From an uncultured Gilliamella sp. (GTDB lineage Bacteria; Pseudomonadota; Gammaproteobacteria; Enterobacterales; Orbaceae): 64,000 bases of DNA. The stretch covers positions 62,001-126,000 of the forward strand of contig CAMLMY010000001.1 of NCBI GenBank assembly GCA_946481345.1, given 5' to 3'. The translations under genes and the position numbers were made by a program. Of this stretch, positions 1 through 10,092 are shown one piece after another. The number at the start of each line of letters is the position of its first letter. Position 1 is the first letter of the stretch. The notes under the pieces are model-generated. The model ran no database searches. It saw only the letters and a list, made by a program, of their open reading frames with translations, and was not told the origin of the DNA.

Positions 1-507
1 TGGGATGGATTATCACAAGATATTAAAGAACAAGTGAAAACTACGTTAGATGATCGACTCGATTTTATCGATTTTGCTCGTTTACACTTTATCTCTGCGC
101 TTCATGGTAGTGGCGTAGGAAACCTATTTGATTCAATTCAAGAAGCATATGATTGCGCTACACGCCGTGTTAATACCGCATTATTAACTAAAATAATGCA
201 AATGGCACAAGATGACCATCAACCACCATTGGTCAGAGGACGTCGGGTTAAATTAAAATATGCCCATGCCGGAGGTTATAATCCTCCAATTGTGGTTATT
301 CATGGTAATCAAGTTGAAGATTTACCTGATTCTTATAAACGTTATTTAATGAACTATTTTAGACGTTCATTAAAAATTATGGGGTCGCCAATACGAATTC
401 AATTCAAAGAAGGCGCCAATCCATTCGAAGGTCGAAAAAATAGTTTGACTGCTTCGCAACAACGTAAACGTCGTCGTTTAATGAAACATGTACGAGGTCG
501 TAAATAA
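1..507 (+). CDS. der: GTPase Der (EngA), C-terminal part; 5' truncated by window edge
   Basis: Open frame continues to base 1 ([42 protein letters not shown]...); C-terminal KH-like domain of Der; followed by yfgJ-like gene as in enterobacteria. Confidence 0.93.
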   Translation, partial: WDGLSQDIKEQVKTTLDDRLDFIDFARLHFISALHGSGVGNLFDSIQEAYDCATRRVNTALLTKIMQMAQDDHQPPLVRGRRVKLKYAHAGGYNPPIVVIHGNQVEDLPDSYKRYLMNYFRRSLKIMGSPIRIQFKEGANPFEGRKNSLTASQQRKRRRLMKHVRGRK

Positions 508-510
508 CTT

Positions 511-762
511 ATGACAGAAACAAAAATAATCGATGGTGGGCAAGAAGGTATTTGTCCTAAGTGTCATAATAGAATGAGTATTGTTTCGCCACAATATTAT
601 GATTGTCCTCATTGCCAACAGCATTATCAAGAACAGTATATTTGCCCAATTTGCCGACAAAATGCGCAAATGGTTAAAGGCTGTGGCGCTATTAACTATA
701 TTTGTCACACTGATGGCTTAATTTCCAGCAGTAAAGTGATATTTCATTATTTACCAGAATAG
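511..762 (+). CDS. yfgJ: YfgJ-family double zinc-ribbon protein
   Basis: 83 aa with CPKCH...CPHC...CPIC...CHTDGLIS, directly downstream of der. Confidence 0.8.
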   Translation: MTETKIIDGGQEGICPKCHNRMSIVSPQYYDCPHCQQHYQEQYICPICRQNAQMVKGCGAINYICHTDGLISSSKVIFHYLPE

Positions 763-1446
<684 letters not shown>

Positions 1447-1456
1447 TTGCTATTAA

Positions 1457-1483
1457 GAGGGATGATAGACTTTTTCATCCCTC
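1457..1483 (+). terminator. Putative terminator/hairpin downstream of adk
   Basis: gagggatga / tcatccctc 9-bp inverted repeat, loop tagactttt. Confidence 0.5.
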
Positions 1484-1498
1484 ATCTTAACCAATCAA

Positions 1499-2776
1499 TT
1501 ATTTCGCTAAGTTAAGCGCTTGTTCTAAATCAGCAATAATATCATCAATATGTTCAATACCAATTGAGAGGCGTATCATTTCTTGACTTACTCCAGCCTT
1601 TTGCAATTCCTCATCATTAAGTTGTCGATGGGTAGTTGATGCTGGATGACAAGCTAATGAACGGGTATCACCGATATTAACTAAACGGATAATCAATTTT
1701 AAAGCATCGATAAATTTGGCTCCAGCTTGTTTACCTCCTTTGATACCAAAGGATAAAATACCAGCAGGTAAACCATTGTCCATCTGTTTTACCGCTAAAT
1801 GATGCTCAGGATGATTAGCCAGACCTGCATAATTGACCCATTCAACTTGAGGATGTGAAGCCAAATAATTGGCTACTTTAATCGTATTCTGGCAGTGTCG
1901 CTCAATGCGTAAAGAGAGTGTTTCAAGACCTTGTAGTAATAAAAAAGTATTAAATGGTGATAAAGCTGCTCCCATGTTACGCAGTGGTATTACTCGGCAA
2001 CGAGCAATATAAGCTGCGTCTCCAAAGCTTTCAGTATATGAAACACCATGATAAGAAGGATCAGGTTGATTGAGCATTGGATACTTATCTGCATGATCTT
2101 TCCAAGGAAATTTACCTGAGTCAACAATCATTCCGCCTAAGCTATTACCATGCCCACCAATATATTTAGTTAATGAATGTACTACTATATCAGCTCCAAA
2201 TTCAAATGGTCGGCAAAGCGCAGGGCTGGCAACTGTATTATCAACAATTAGCGGTATACCATGGCGATGGGCAATATCAGCCAGTACTGATAAATCAACA
2301 ATATTACCTGCTGGATTACCGATACTTTCACAGTAAATGGCTTTAGTTTTGTCATCAATTTGCTTTTCAATCGCATTTAAATCATTGTGTGGTGCAAACT
2401 TTGTTGTGATACCGAAATTAGGCAGGGTATGAGCCAATAAGTTATAGGTGCCACCATAGAGTTTGGAAACCGATACAATATTTTCACCAGCAAATGTAAT
2501 GGCTTGTATAGCATAAGTAATTGCTGCCATTCCAGAAGCTACCGCTAATGCTCCTATACCGCCTTCTAGTGCGGCAATACGCGCTTCAAGTACAGCATTA
2601 GTTGGATTGGTTATCCGTGTATAGATGTTTCCAGCAACTTTTAAATCAAATAAATCGGCGCCATGTTGGGTATCATCGAATGCATAAGATGTGGTTTGAT
2701 AGATCGGAACAGCGACGGCATGGGTTGTTGGTTCAGGGGTATAGCCTGCGTGTAAAGCAATCGTTTCTGGTTTCAT
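1499..2776 (-). CDS. metY: O-acetylhomoserine aminocarboxypropyltransferase / cysteine synthase family (PLP)
   Basis: 425 aa [43 protein letters not shown]..., Cys/Met metabolism PLP enzyme signature ([13 protein letters not shown]). Confidence 0.92.
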   Translation of the reverse strand: MKPETIALHAGYTPEPTTHAVAVPIYQTTSYAFDDTQHGADLFDLKVAGNIYTRITNPTNAVLEARIAALEGGIGALAVASGMAAITYAIQAITFAGENIVSVSKLYGGTYNLLAHTLPNFGITTKFAPHNDLNAIEKQIDDKTKAIYCESIGNPAGNIVDLSVLADIAHRHGIPLIVDNTVASPALCRPFEFGADIVVHSLTKYIGGHGNSLGGMIVDSGKFPWKDHADKYPMLNQPDPSYHGVSYTESFGDAAYIARCRVIPLRNMGAALSPFNTFLLLQGLETLSLRIERHCQNTIKVANYLASHPQVEWVNYAGLANHPEHHLAVKQMDNGLPAGILSFGIKGGKQAGAKFIDALKLIIRLVNIGDTRSLACHPASTTHRQLNDEELQKAGVSQEMIRLSIGIEHIDDIIADLEQALNLAK

Positions 2777-2854
2777 GTTAGAGCCTCATATTTATAACTA
2801 TTTTTCAACTATAAGGCTCTTATTTTGTGCAAAGAATTACTAAAAAGTAAAGGA

Positions 2855-3121
2855 TTATAAAACCATTCTTACGATATCGATTTCACCTAATTCTTTGTAT
2901 AGATTTTCTACCTGATCAATATGGGTTGCATTAATGGTAATGGATACTGAATGATAATTACCTTTACTACTTGGTTTGATTGACGGCGTATAATCTCCTG
3001 GTGCATGACGTTGAATCACGGATACAACTTTATCAACTAATTCTGGTTTTGCTTCACCCATTACTTTATAAGTGAAAGAACAAGGGAAATCTAATAATTC
3101 ATTTAATTTTGTTTGTTGCAT
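2855..3121 (-). CDS. ybeD: YbeD/DUF493 family protein
   Basis: 88 aa; [58 protein letters not shown]. Confidence 0.9.
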   Translation of the reverse strand: MQQTKLNELLDFPCSFTYKVMGEAKPELVDKVVSVIQRHAPGDYTPSIKPSSKGNYHSVSITINATHIDQVENLYKELGEIDIVRMVL

Positions 3122-3309
3122 AATAGTCTTTTTCTCGTTTTATCAGTATAGCTATTAAATATATTGCATATATATAGTCAGTTTATTATTCTTCAAGTTC
3201 AGAATAATAAACATTACTTTTTAAAGCCTATAATTTGATCTATGATAGTTAAATTCTAACATAGCTTAGTAAAACCTACCTTACTATTATTTTAAAAGGC
3301 TAAAATAAC

Positions 3310-5202
3310 ATGTTATCCCAATCAGCTAACAAAGAACCTTTTGGTACATTACTTGGCTATGCGCCGGGTGGTGTTGCTATTTACTCTTCTGATTATGAAA
3401 CATTGGATCCTGAACAATACCCTAATGATGCGTCATTTCGAAGTTATTCAGGTCATGAGTATATGGGTTATAAGTGGCAATGTGTCGAATTTGCTAGAAG
3501 ATTTTTATTTCTAAATTATGGGATAGTCTTTACCGATGTCGGTATGGCACATGAAATATTTTCGTTAAGATTTCTTCGTCAAGTGATTAATGAAGCCATT
3601 TTACCATTGCAAGCATTTGCTAATGGTAGCAAAAAAATGCCAGAAGCGGGAGCATTGTTAATATGGGATGATGGCGGTATGTTCGATAGGACAGGTCATG
3701 TAGCGATTATTACTGAAGTTTTTGATAATAAAATTAGGATTGCCGAACAAAATGTTGTCCATACTCGGCTTCCCATTGGTCAACAATGGACTCGAGAATT
3801 AAAAATGACGGTATCTCATGATGGCTACTATTTACACGATACTTTCGATGATACCAAAATTTTAGGCTGGATGATTCAAACTGAGAATACTCTTCATAGC
3901 TTACCACAACCGAATGTTGCTAAGCATTTACTTGATATTCATAGTGTCCATATCGAAAATCATGGTCAATTTGATAAGAAATGGTTGAACGAAAGTGATA
4001 CATTAGAAAGTGCCTATGTGTCAGCAACTGGACACGCCATCAGTCATGATGATCAGTATCGTTATTTTACTATTTCGGAAAGCGCTGAGCTGGAGCTTAT
4101 TCGTGCAACAAACGAACTTCATTTGATGTATTTGCATGCTACCGATAAAGTTTTAAAAAATGATAATTTATTGTGTAATTTCAATATTCCTGAAATTCTT
4201 TGGCCACGGCTTAGATTATCATGGCAACAACGCCGTTATCAGATGATCACCGGACGGTTAGATTTTTGTATGGATGAAAGGGGCTTTAAAGTTTATGAAT
4301 ATAATGCTGATTCAGCCTCATGCCATACCGAAGCAGGGCAAATTTTGCAAAGTTGGGCAATACAAGCCGAATTAAATGCTGGTGTTAATCCTAGTGCGGG
4401 TTTACTTAATGCATTAGCCGACTGTTGGAAACATAGTGATGCAAAAGCGTTTGTACATATCATGCAAGATAATGATAGTGAAGAAAACTATCATGCATTA
4501 TTTATGCAAAAAGCACTAACTCAAGCCGGATTTGAAAGCAAAATTTTACGCGGACTATCGGGACTCAGTTGGGATAAACGAGGACGATTAGTAGATGATG
4601 AGCAACGCCAGGTCACCTGTGTATGGAAGACTTGGGCATGGGAAACTGTACTTGAACAACTTCGCCAAGAAAGTGAAGCTCAAGTGGCAGGGTTACCAAT
4701 TAGAACATGGCATCCGGAAAATTCGGTTAGATTAATAGATGTATTACTTCGACCTGAGGTATCGGTTTTTGAGCCTTTATGGACGGTGATTCCAAGTAAT
4801 AAAGCTATTTTGCCAGTGCTATGGTCATTATTTCCTAACCACCGCTATTTACTTGAATCTTCATTTGAACTCAATGACAATTTAATTAAAAAAGGTTACG
4901 CAATTAAACCGATTGCTGGGCGTAGAGGTAGCGATATAGAGTTAGTTGGTTGTCATGAGCAAATATTGGATAAAACGGTTGGCCGATTTGCTAAACAAGA
5001 AAACATTTATCAAGAGCTATGGTGTTTACCTAAAGTTGATGATCGTTATTTACAAATTTGTACATTTACTGTTGGTGGCCATTATGGCGGTGCTTGTTTA
5101 CGTTCGGATCCCTCTTTAGTTATAAGAGGGGAAAGTGATATGCAGCCTTTACGAGTATTAACTGATGAAGAATTTATTAAACAACTTTACAAAAAAAGTT
5201 GA
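3310..5202 (+). CDS. gss: Bifunctional glutathionylspermidine amidase/synthase
   Basis: 630 aa; N-terminal CHAP amidase (WQCVEFARRF active Cys context) plus C-terminal glutathionylspermidine synthase ATP-grasp domain. Confidence 0.92.
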   Translation: MLSQSANKEPFGTLLGYAPGGVAIYSSDYETLDPEQYPNDASFRSYSGHEYMGYKWQCVEFARRFLFLNYGIVFTDVGMAHEIFSLRFLRQVINEAILPLQAFANGSKKMPEAGALLIWDDGGMFDRTGHVAIITEVFDNKIRIAEQNVVHTRLPIGQQWTRELKMTVSHDGYYLHDTFDDTKILGWMIQTENTLHSLPQPNVAKHLLDIHSVHIENHGQFDKKWLNESDTLESAYVSATGHAISHDDQYRYFTISESAELELIRATNELHLMYLHATDKVLKNDNLLCNFNIPEILWPRLRLSWQQRRYQMITGRLDFCMDERGFKVYEYNADSASCHTEAGQILQSWAIQAELNAGVNPSAGLLNALADCWKHSDAKAFVHIMQDNDSEENYHALFMQKALTQAGFESKILRGLSGLSWDKRGRLVDDEQRQVTCVWKTWAWETVLEQLRQESEAQVAGLPIRTWHPENSVRLIDVLLRPEVSVFEPLWTVIPSNKAILPVLWSLFPNHRYLLESSFELNDNLIKKGYAIKPIAGRRGSDIELVGCHEQILDKTVGRFAKQENIYQELWCLPKVDDRYLQICTFTVGGHYGGACLRSDPSLVIRGESDMQPLRVLTDEEFIKQLYKKS

Positions 5203-5218
5203 GGAAAGGGGTTTTTTA
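5199..5218 (+). repeat. Dispersed 20-bp repeat TTGAGGAAAGGGGTTTTTTA, copy 1
   Basis: Exact match to copies at 43315-43334 (reverse) and 63360-63379; overlaps the gss stop codon. Confidence 0.9.
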
Positions 5219-5443
5219 AGCATAATTTGTCAAATTGATCGTTCAATTTATCAATGACAGATGGTGAGTTTTGTTATTTAATTAAACATAGCTAATTAAG
5301 TTATCTTTATCTTATTAAAAATAACTAAAAATATTATATCTATTTGATTGACAATGACAATAACCTAGTTTTTTTGATAGAATTGATTTAATACAAATAA
5401 TAATTATAAAAAATATAATTAAAATAAAGGAATATCAGGATAT

Positions 5444-7057
5444 ATGGCAAATACATTATTGCGCAGTGGCGATATTAAAGATTTTAAAATGCTCGGACAT
5501 GACGGTAAAGCTGCTTATCTTGTCGCTTCGCAAATTCGTGAAATGTTTCGAGTTAAATTAGGTCGCCAATACTCTGATTGTTTAGCGATACCTCAACGTA
5601 ATGATCAAGGTAATATTGTTGATTGGTACATTCCCTTCGACTCAGAACAACCTGATGGTCAATATGATATTATCCCGTGGACTTCAGCTAGTGAAGATGA
5701 ACAAAAGTCTGCATTAGGCTTACTGAAAGAATTCGAAAGTAAAGTTATTGAGTTAGGCCAAAAATTAGCTAGTAATCCTAATCTAGAAGGCGATCAATTA
5801 CTTTTTAGTCGATTGATTTACGATCCAAAACAAAACGAAAATAGTCTTGAACCGAATTTGATGGCGATACGTTTCCCTAGCAATCAATTTGTTTATATTG
5901 TTAATGGTAAACCTGTTATCACTTTTTGGGGATTTGTTAACCCTCAGACGCCACAAGCAACTTCACCTTTCTACTGTTTAGAAGCATTTCGAAAAGCTGC
6001 TCCAAAGGTTGCAGCCACTGCTCCAGTACAAGCCCCTGTTATTGTTAAAAAACCTTGGTGGAAGCGCTGGTGGATATGGTTGTTAGGATTATTACCTTTG
6101 TTATTACTACTATTATTAGCAATTTTTTGGTTAAAAGGTTGTAGCTGGAACCCAAGTATATCTATCGATCCCAAAATATCATTAGATGGTAAAGTTGATA
6201 TTCCTGAGCCAACAGTTGTAAATGATAAAGAGGACAAACAAGAGAAAAAAGAGCCTGAGCCAGAAATCAAAGAGGTTAATAATAAACCTGTTACTATCGT
6301 TAATGGCGTAGTACCAAATGGAAAAGTTGCAGTAGATCCTAACGCACTACCTGTTAATGGTATTGCTACAGATCCAGCTGTAGTAGATAATTCGGCAGCT
6401 ACCGCACCAGATCAAGGAATGGCTAATAATGTAAATCCAGATGGTGTTACAGATCAACCACAACCTACGTCTTCACCTGATGATAAAGGAAATAATGGAG
6501 AGCAAGGTGAACAGGGAAATCAGGTTGATAAAGATGATAAAGGCAGTAATACAAATCCATCTGATGATAAAAAAGATAATCAAAATGGACAAGTACCTCC
6601 AACACCTAATTTAGATAGTAAATCTGACGTAACGAATAGTAATTCTGATCAAGGTAATCAACCTAATGTAAATGCTAGCCAAGCAAATAATTTAGCCTTA
6701 CCTGCTGACGTGTTAAAACAGGGATCAACGAATTTCTTAAATGGTCAATGGTCAGTTGGTGCTGGTATTCAAGATAAAGCAACAGGTAAGCCATTGCAGT
6801 TAAGTTATAATTTTAATCAAGGCAATGGTGAAGTAACGGTTACTCGCAGTGATGGTGTTAAATGTGTTGGTAACGTGGGTACTGGGATCCAGAATTCTAA
6901 TTTAAATATTACTGGCAACTCTGAAGCCATTTGCAGTGATAATACTAAATATCAATTACCTAAAATTCAGTGTAAATCAGGTAAAGACAATCAAGCTGAT
7001 TGTCAGGGAATTTATGATAACGGGACTTCGTTCCCAATTACGATGAAAAAACAATAG
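5444..7057 (+). CDS. srfA: SrfA-like membrane protein: N-terminal domain, single TM (KKPWWKRWWIWLLGLLPLLLLLLLAIFWL), Pro/Asn/Asp-rich linker, Cys-containing periplasmic C-domain
   Basis: Position immediately upstream of SrfB and SrfC homologs; architecture read from translation. Confidence 0.72.
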   Translation: MANTLLRSGDIKDFKMLGHDGKAAYLVASQIREMFRVKLGRQYSDCLAIPQRNDQGNIVDWYIPFDSEQPDGQYDIIPWTSASEDEQKSALGLLKEFESKVIELGQKLASNPNLEGDQLLFSRLIYDPKQNENSLEPNLMAIRFPSNQFVYIVNGKPVITFWGFVNPQTPQATSPFYCLEAFRKAAPKVAATAPVQAPVIVKKPWWKRWWIWLLGLLPLLLLLLLAIFWLKGCSWNPSISIDPKISLDGKVDIPEPTVVNDKEDKQEKKEPEPEIKEVNNKPVTIVNGVVPNGKVAVDPNALPVNGIATDPAVVDNSAATAPDQGMANNVNPDGVTDQPQPTSSPDDKGNNGEQGEQGNQVDKDDKGSNTNPSDDKKDNQNGQVPPTPNLDSKSDVTNSNSDQGNQPNVNASQANNLALPADVLKQGSTNFLNGQWSVGAGIQDKATGKPLQLSYNFNQGNGEVTVTRSDGVKCVGNVGTGIQNSNLNITGNSEAICSDNTKYQLPKIQCKSGKDNQADCQGIYDNGTSFPITMKKQ

Positions 7058-7065
7058 GATTGTAT

Positions 7066-10000
7066 ATGCTTCCAGAAATACGCAACTATGGTCAAGAAGT
7101 TACACTGATCATGAATAGTGGAATTCAATTTCTTGATTTTGCATTAAAAATAGATTGGAAAGATAATCAATGGCGCAGTAAAGTTAATGGTTGTTTTATT
7201 GATCCATCAGAAAGTGGAGCGTTAGTTAGATTAATTGAAGATATCGATAATGGTAAATTTTTTGCACCAGATAATCTCTCTTTTGCTGTCACACCTACTC
7301 AAGAGATTAGTGTTGAGCAATCCTTAAAACTATATGATGGTATTTGGTTGCCTATTCCAATTTTAAGATCTATTCCACCAGAGCGTTTTGATAAAGGACC
7401 TCATAACTGGAGTCGAGTGAGAATTGTTAATATTCCAGAAGGTGAAGATCCAGATGGCAATACTCATCGTATTACCTTTGCCTTTGATACAAAAATTTTT
7501 ACAAATATGCAGGATGTTGCTTATTTGGCACCAACGGAAAATGATGTCAAAACTGGAGCCGTATTTAGTTTAGCTCATCGTTCAGATCAAGTCTCATGGT
7601 ATTTAGAGCAAAAATGGATCACCAGTTGGTTAATTGATTTATTCCAAGAATTAGCCCCTCAAGCTGAACGGTTAAAAGTACATAAAGATGATATTAATTT
7701 AGAAATAGCTAATAAAGCTTATTATGGACATTATTTAAATATTCTCAATTTGTTGGCTGATTCATTACAGTTACCAAAAATTAAAATTGTTTCAAATAAT
7801 CGAGATGATGTGATTAAATCGATTCCTGTTGATATGATTTTAGATGTTGGTAATTCAAGAACCTGTGGTATCTTAATTGAAGATCACGTTCAAGATAAAG
7901 ATAGTTTAAATCGTCGTTATGAGCTTGAAATTCGAGATTTAACCCAACCCGAACATATCTATAATGAGCCATTTGAAAGTCGAGTAGAATTTGCGCAAAC
8001 TTTTTTTGGTAAAGAACATTTTTCGCTACAAAGTGGAAGACGAGATACATTCCGCTGGCCAAGTATTGTTCGAGTCGGAAAAGAAGCGAGCCGTCTAGCT
8101 AGTCGCCGCGAAGGAAATGAAGGAGCTACCGGACTTTCAAGCCCAAAACGTTATTTATGGGATCAAGAAAAGTATGAGCAAGGCTGGCGCTTTAATTCAC
8201 ATTATGTCAAAAGTGATCATGAGCCATTTGCAACGGCAGAGCCGTTTTCTAGTCTAATCAATGAGTATGGTGAAGCACTGCATATCCTCAGTAATGAAAT
8301 TGAGGAAGAATTTGACCGAAAAATGCCCGTTTTTCACCCAAAATATTCACGTAGTTCATTAATGACATTTATGCTATGTGAAGTATTGATGCATGCTCTA
8401 ATGCAAATCAATAGTGTCGCTCAGCGTAATAAGCTTGAACACGCAAGAACACCACGTAATTTGCGTTCTATTATTCTTACCATTCCACCGGCAATGCCTA
8501 AACCAGAACAAGCGATATTCAAAAGCTGTGTTTATCAAGCTATTGGCTTAGTTTGGAAAAGCTTAGGTTGGGATAATTCTGATGATAATATTGATTTTAG
8601 TAATCCTGAACAATTAAAAAGTATCTGGCCAAATATTCCTGAAGTTTATATTCAATGGGATGAAGCAACCTGCGGACAAGTTGTTTATCTCTTTAACGAA
8701 ACGCAAAACAATTATAATGGCCGTTCAGAAGAATTTATTGCTTCAATGGTGCGACCAGACAAAACCAATAAACAGAAACTAACAATTGCCACTGTTGATA
8801 TTGGAGGTGGAACAACAGATTTGGTCATCAATGATTACGAACTTGATTATGGTGCCAATAAACAACTTAATAGTAGTAATGCTTATCTTGTTCCAACTCA
8901 ACGTTTTCGTGATGGATTTAAAGTTGCAGGTGATGATATTTTGCTTGATATCATCCAAGATACTGTTTTGACTTCATTAACTAATGGATTAAAACAGGTT
9001 GGACTTGTTGATCCTAATCCGATTTTATCGACAATTATTGGTTCACAACAGGTATCAATTCAAGACGCAGTACTACGACAACAATTAACTTTACAGTTAT
9101 TTACACCTGTCGGATTACAAGTATTAAAACTTTATGAGCTTTATGAACCATTACATGCTGAAAAACATGTTTATAATATGACTTTTGGTGAGTTATTACA
9201 AAATAATGTGATGACAGATAATGTTCTGAATTTTATTAATGAACCAGTTCGCCGAGCTCTAAATAATCCTGAATTTTCCGTTCTTGATTTAAATGTTGAA
9301 ATAAATCTTAAACGTATTCATCACTTATTTATTCGTGGTGATTATTATAATATTTGTAAAACGTTCGATGCTTTATCTGAAATTATTAGCTGTTACCAAT
9401 GTGATGTGCTGTTATTGACCGGACGACCATCTCGTTTACCTGGTGTACAAAGTTACTTCCGTTCTCGTTTATCTATCCCTGCAGGACGTGTTTTGCCGCT
9501 ACATGGTTATTATACTGGTGGTTGGTATCCTTTCCATAAACAAGAGCGCATTGATGATCCTAAAACAACTGCTGCAGTTGGTGCTATGTTATGTTTCTTA
9601 AGTAAAAATCTAAGATTAGCGAATTTTTATTTTAGATCAGCAAATATGGAGTTGTACTCAACAGTTAAATACATTGGTCTATTAGATAATCTAAATATGA
9701 TAAAAAAAGAAAATATCTATTATCAAGATATCGATTTAGATAATCCTGATTATGATTTTCCTGAAGTCTCTTTTGAAATTCGAGGCACGACAAGACTTGG
9801 TTTTAAACAGTTAGAAATTGACCGTTGGCCTGCTTCACCAATTTATATTTTAACGATCGAAAATAGTGATGTAGCTAAAAGATTGAGTGCTGAAGGGGTT
9901 GTTTTAGAAGTAACATTAGGAATAAAAAATCGACAAAAAACAGTTGAGAATTTCTATATTAAAGATGTTAAAGCTTCAGATGGACGTGCTTGCAGTAAAA

Positions 10001-10092
10001 CCAAGGATATAAAGCTTAGTCTGAATACAATGGTAAATTCTGGCTTAATTAGCACACAATATTGGCTTGATAGTGGAATGATAAAACGATGA
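7066..10092 (+). CDS. srfB: SrfB-like actin/Hsp70-fold ATPase (start ATG 7066 preferred over TTG 7060)
   Basis: ~1008 aa; phosphate-1 motif DVGNSRTCGI, phosphate-2 motif TVDIGGGTTDLV, adenosine-type motif LLLTGRPSRLPGVQ. Confidence 0.85.
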   Translation: MLPEIRNYGQEVTLIMNSGIQFLDFALKIDWKDNQWRSKVNGCFIDPSESGALVRLIEDIDNGKFFAPDNLSFAVTPTQEISVEQSLKLYDGIWLPIPILRSIPPERFDKGPHNWSRVRIVNIPEGEDPDGNTHRITFAFDTKIFTNMQDVAYLAPTENDVKTGAVFSLAHRSDQVSWYLEQKWITSWLIDLFQELAPQAERLKVHKDDINLEIANKAYYGHYLNILNLLADSLQLPKIKIVSNNRDDVIKSIPVDMILDVGNSRTCGILIEDHVQDKDSLNRRYELEIRDLTQPEHIYNEPFESRVEFAQTFFGKEHFSLQSGRRDTFRWPSIVRVGKEASRLASRREGNEGATGLSSPKRYLWDQEKYEQGWRFNSHYVKSDHEPFATAEPFSSLINEYGEALHILSNEIEEEFDRKMPVFHPKYSRSSLMTFMLCEVLMHALMQINSVAQRNKLEHARTPRNLRSIILTIPPAMPKPEQAIFKSCVYQAIGLVWKSLGWDNSDDNIDFSNPEQLKSIWPNIPEVYIQWDEATCGQVVYLFNETQNNYNGRSEEFIASMVRPDKTNKQKLTIATVDIGGGTTDLVINDYELDYGANKQLNSSNAYLVPTQRFRDGFKVAGDDILLDIIQDTVLTSLTNGLKQVGLVDPNPILSTIIGSQQVSIQDAVLRQQLTLQLFTPVGLQVLKLYELYEPLHAEKHVYNMTFGELLQNNVMTDNVLNFINEPVRRALNNPEFSVLDLNVEINLKRIHHLFIRGDYYNICKTFDALSEIISCYQCDVLLLTGRPSRLPGVQSYFRSRLSIPAGRVLPLHGYYTGGWYPFHKQERIDDPKTTAAVGAMLCFLSKNLRLANFYFRSANMELYSTVKYIGLLDNLNMIKKENIYYQDIDLDNPDYDFPEVSFEIRGTTRLGFKQLEIDRWPASPIYILTIENSDVAKRLSAEGVVLEVTLGIKNRQKTVENFYIKDVKASDGRACSKTKDIKLSLNTMVNSGLISTQYWLDSGMIKR

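Noticed and set aside
2780-2820. Possible riboswitch or attenuator upstream of metY (agagcct...aggctct)
   Set aside because: Only a 7-bp stem with a long AT-rich loop; no recognisable SAM-riboswitch core
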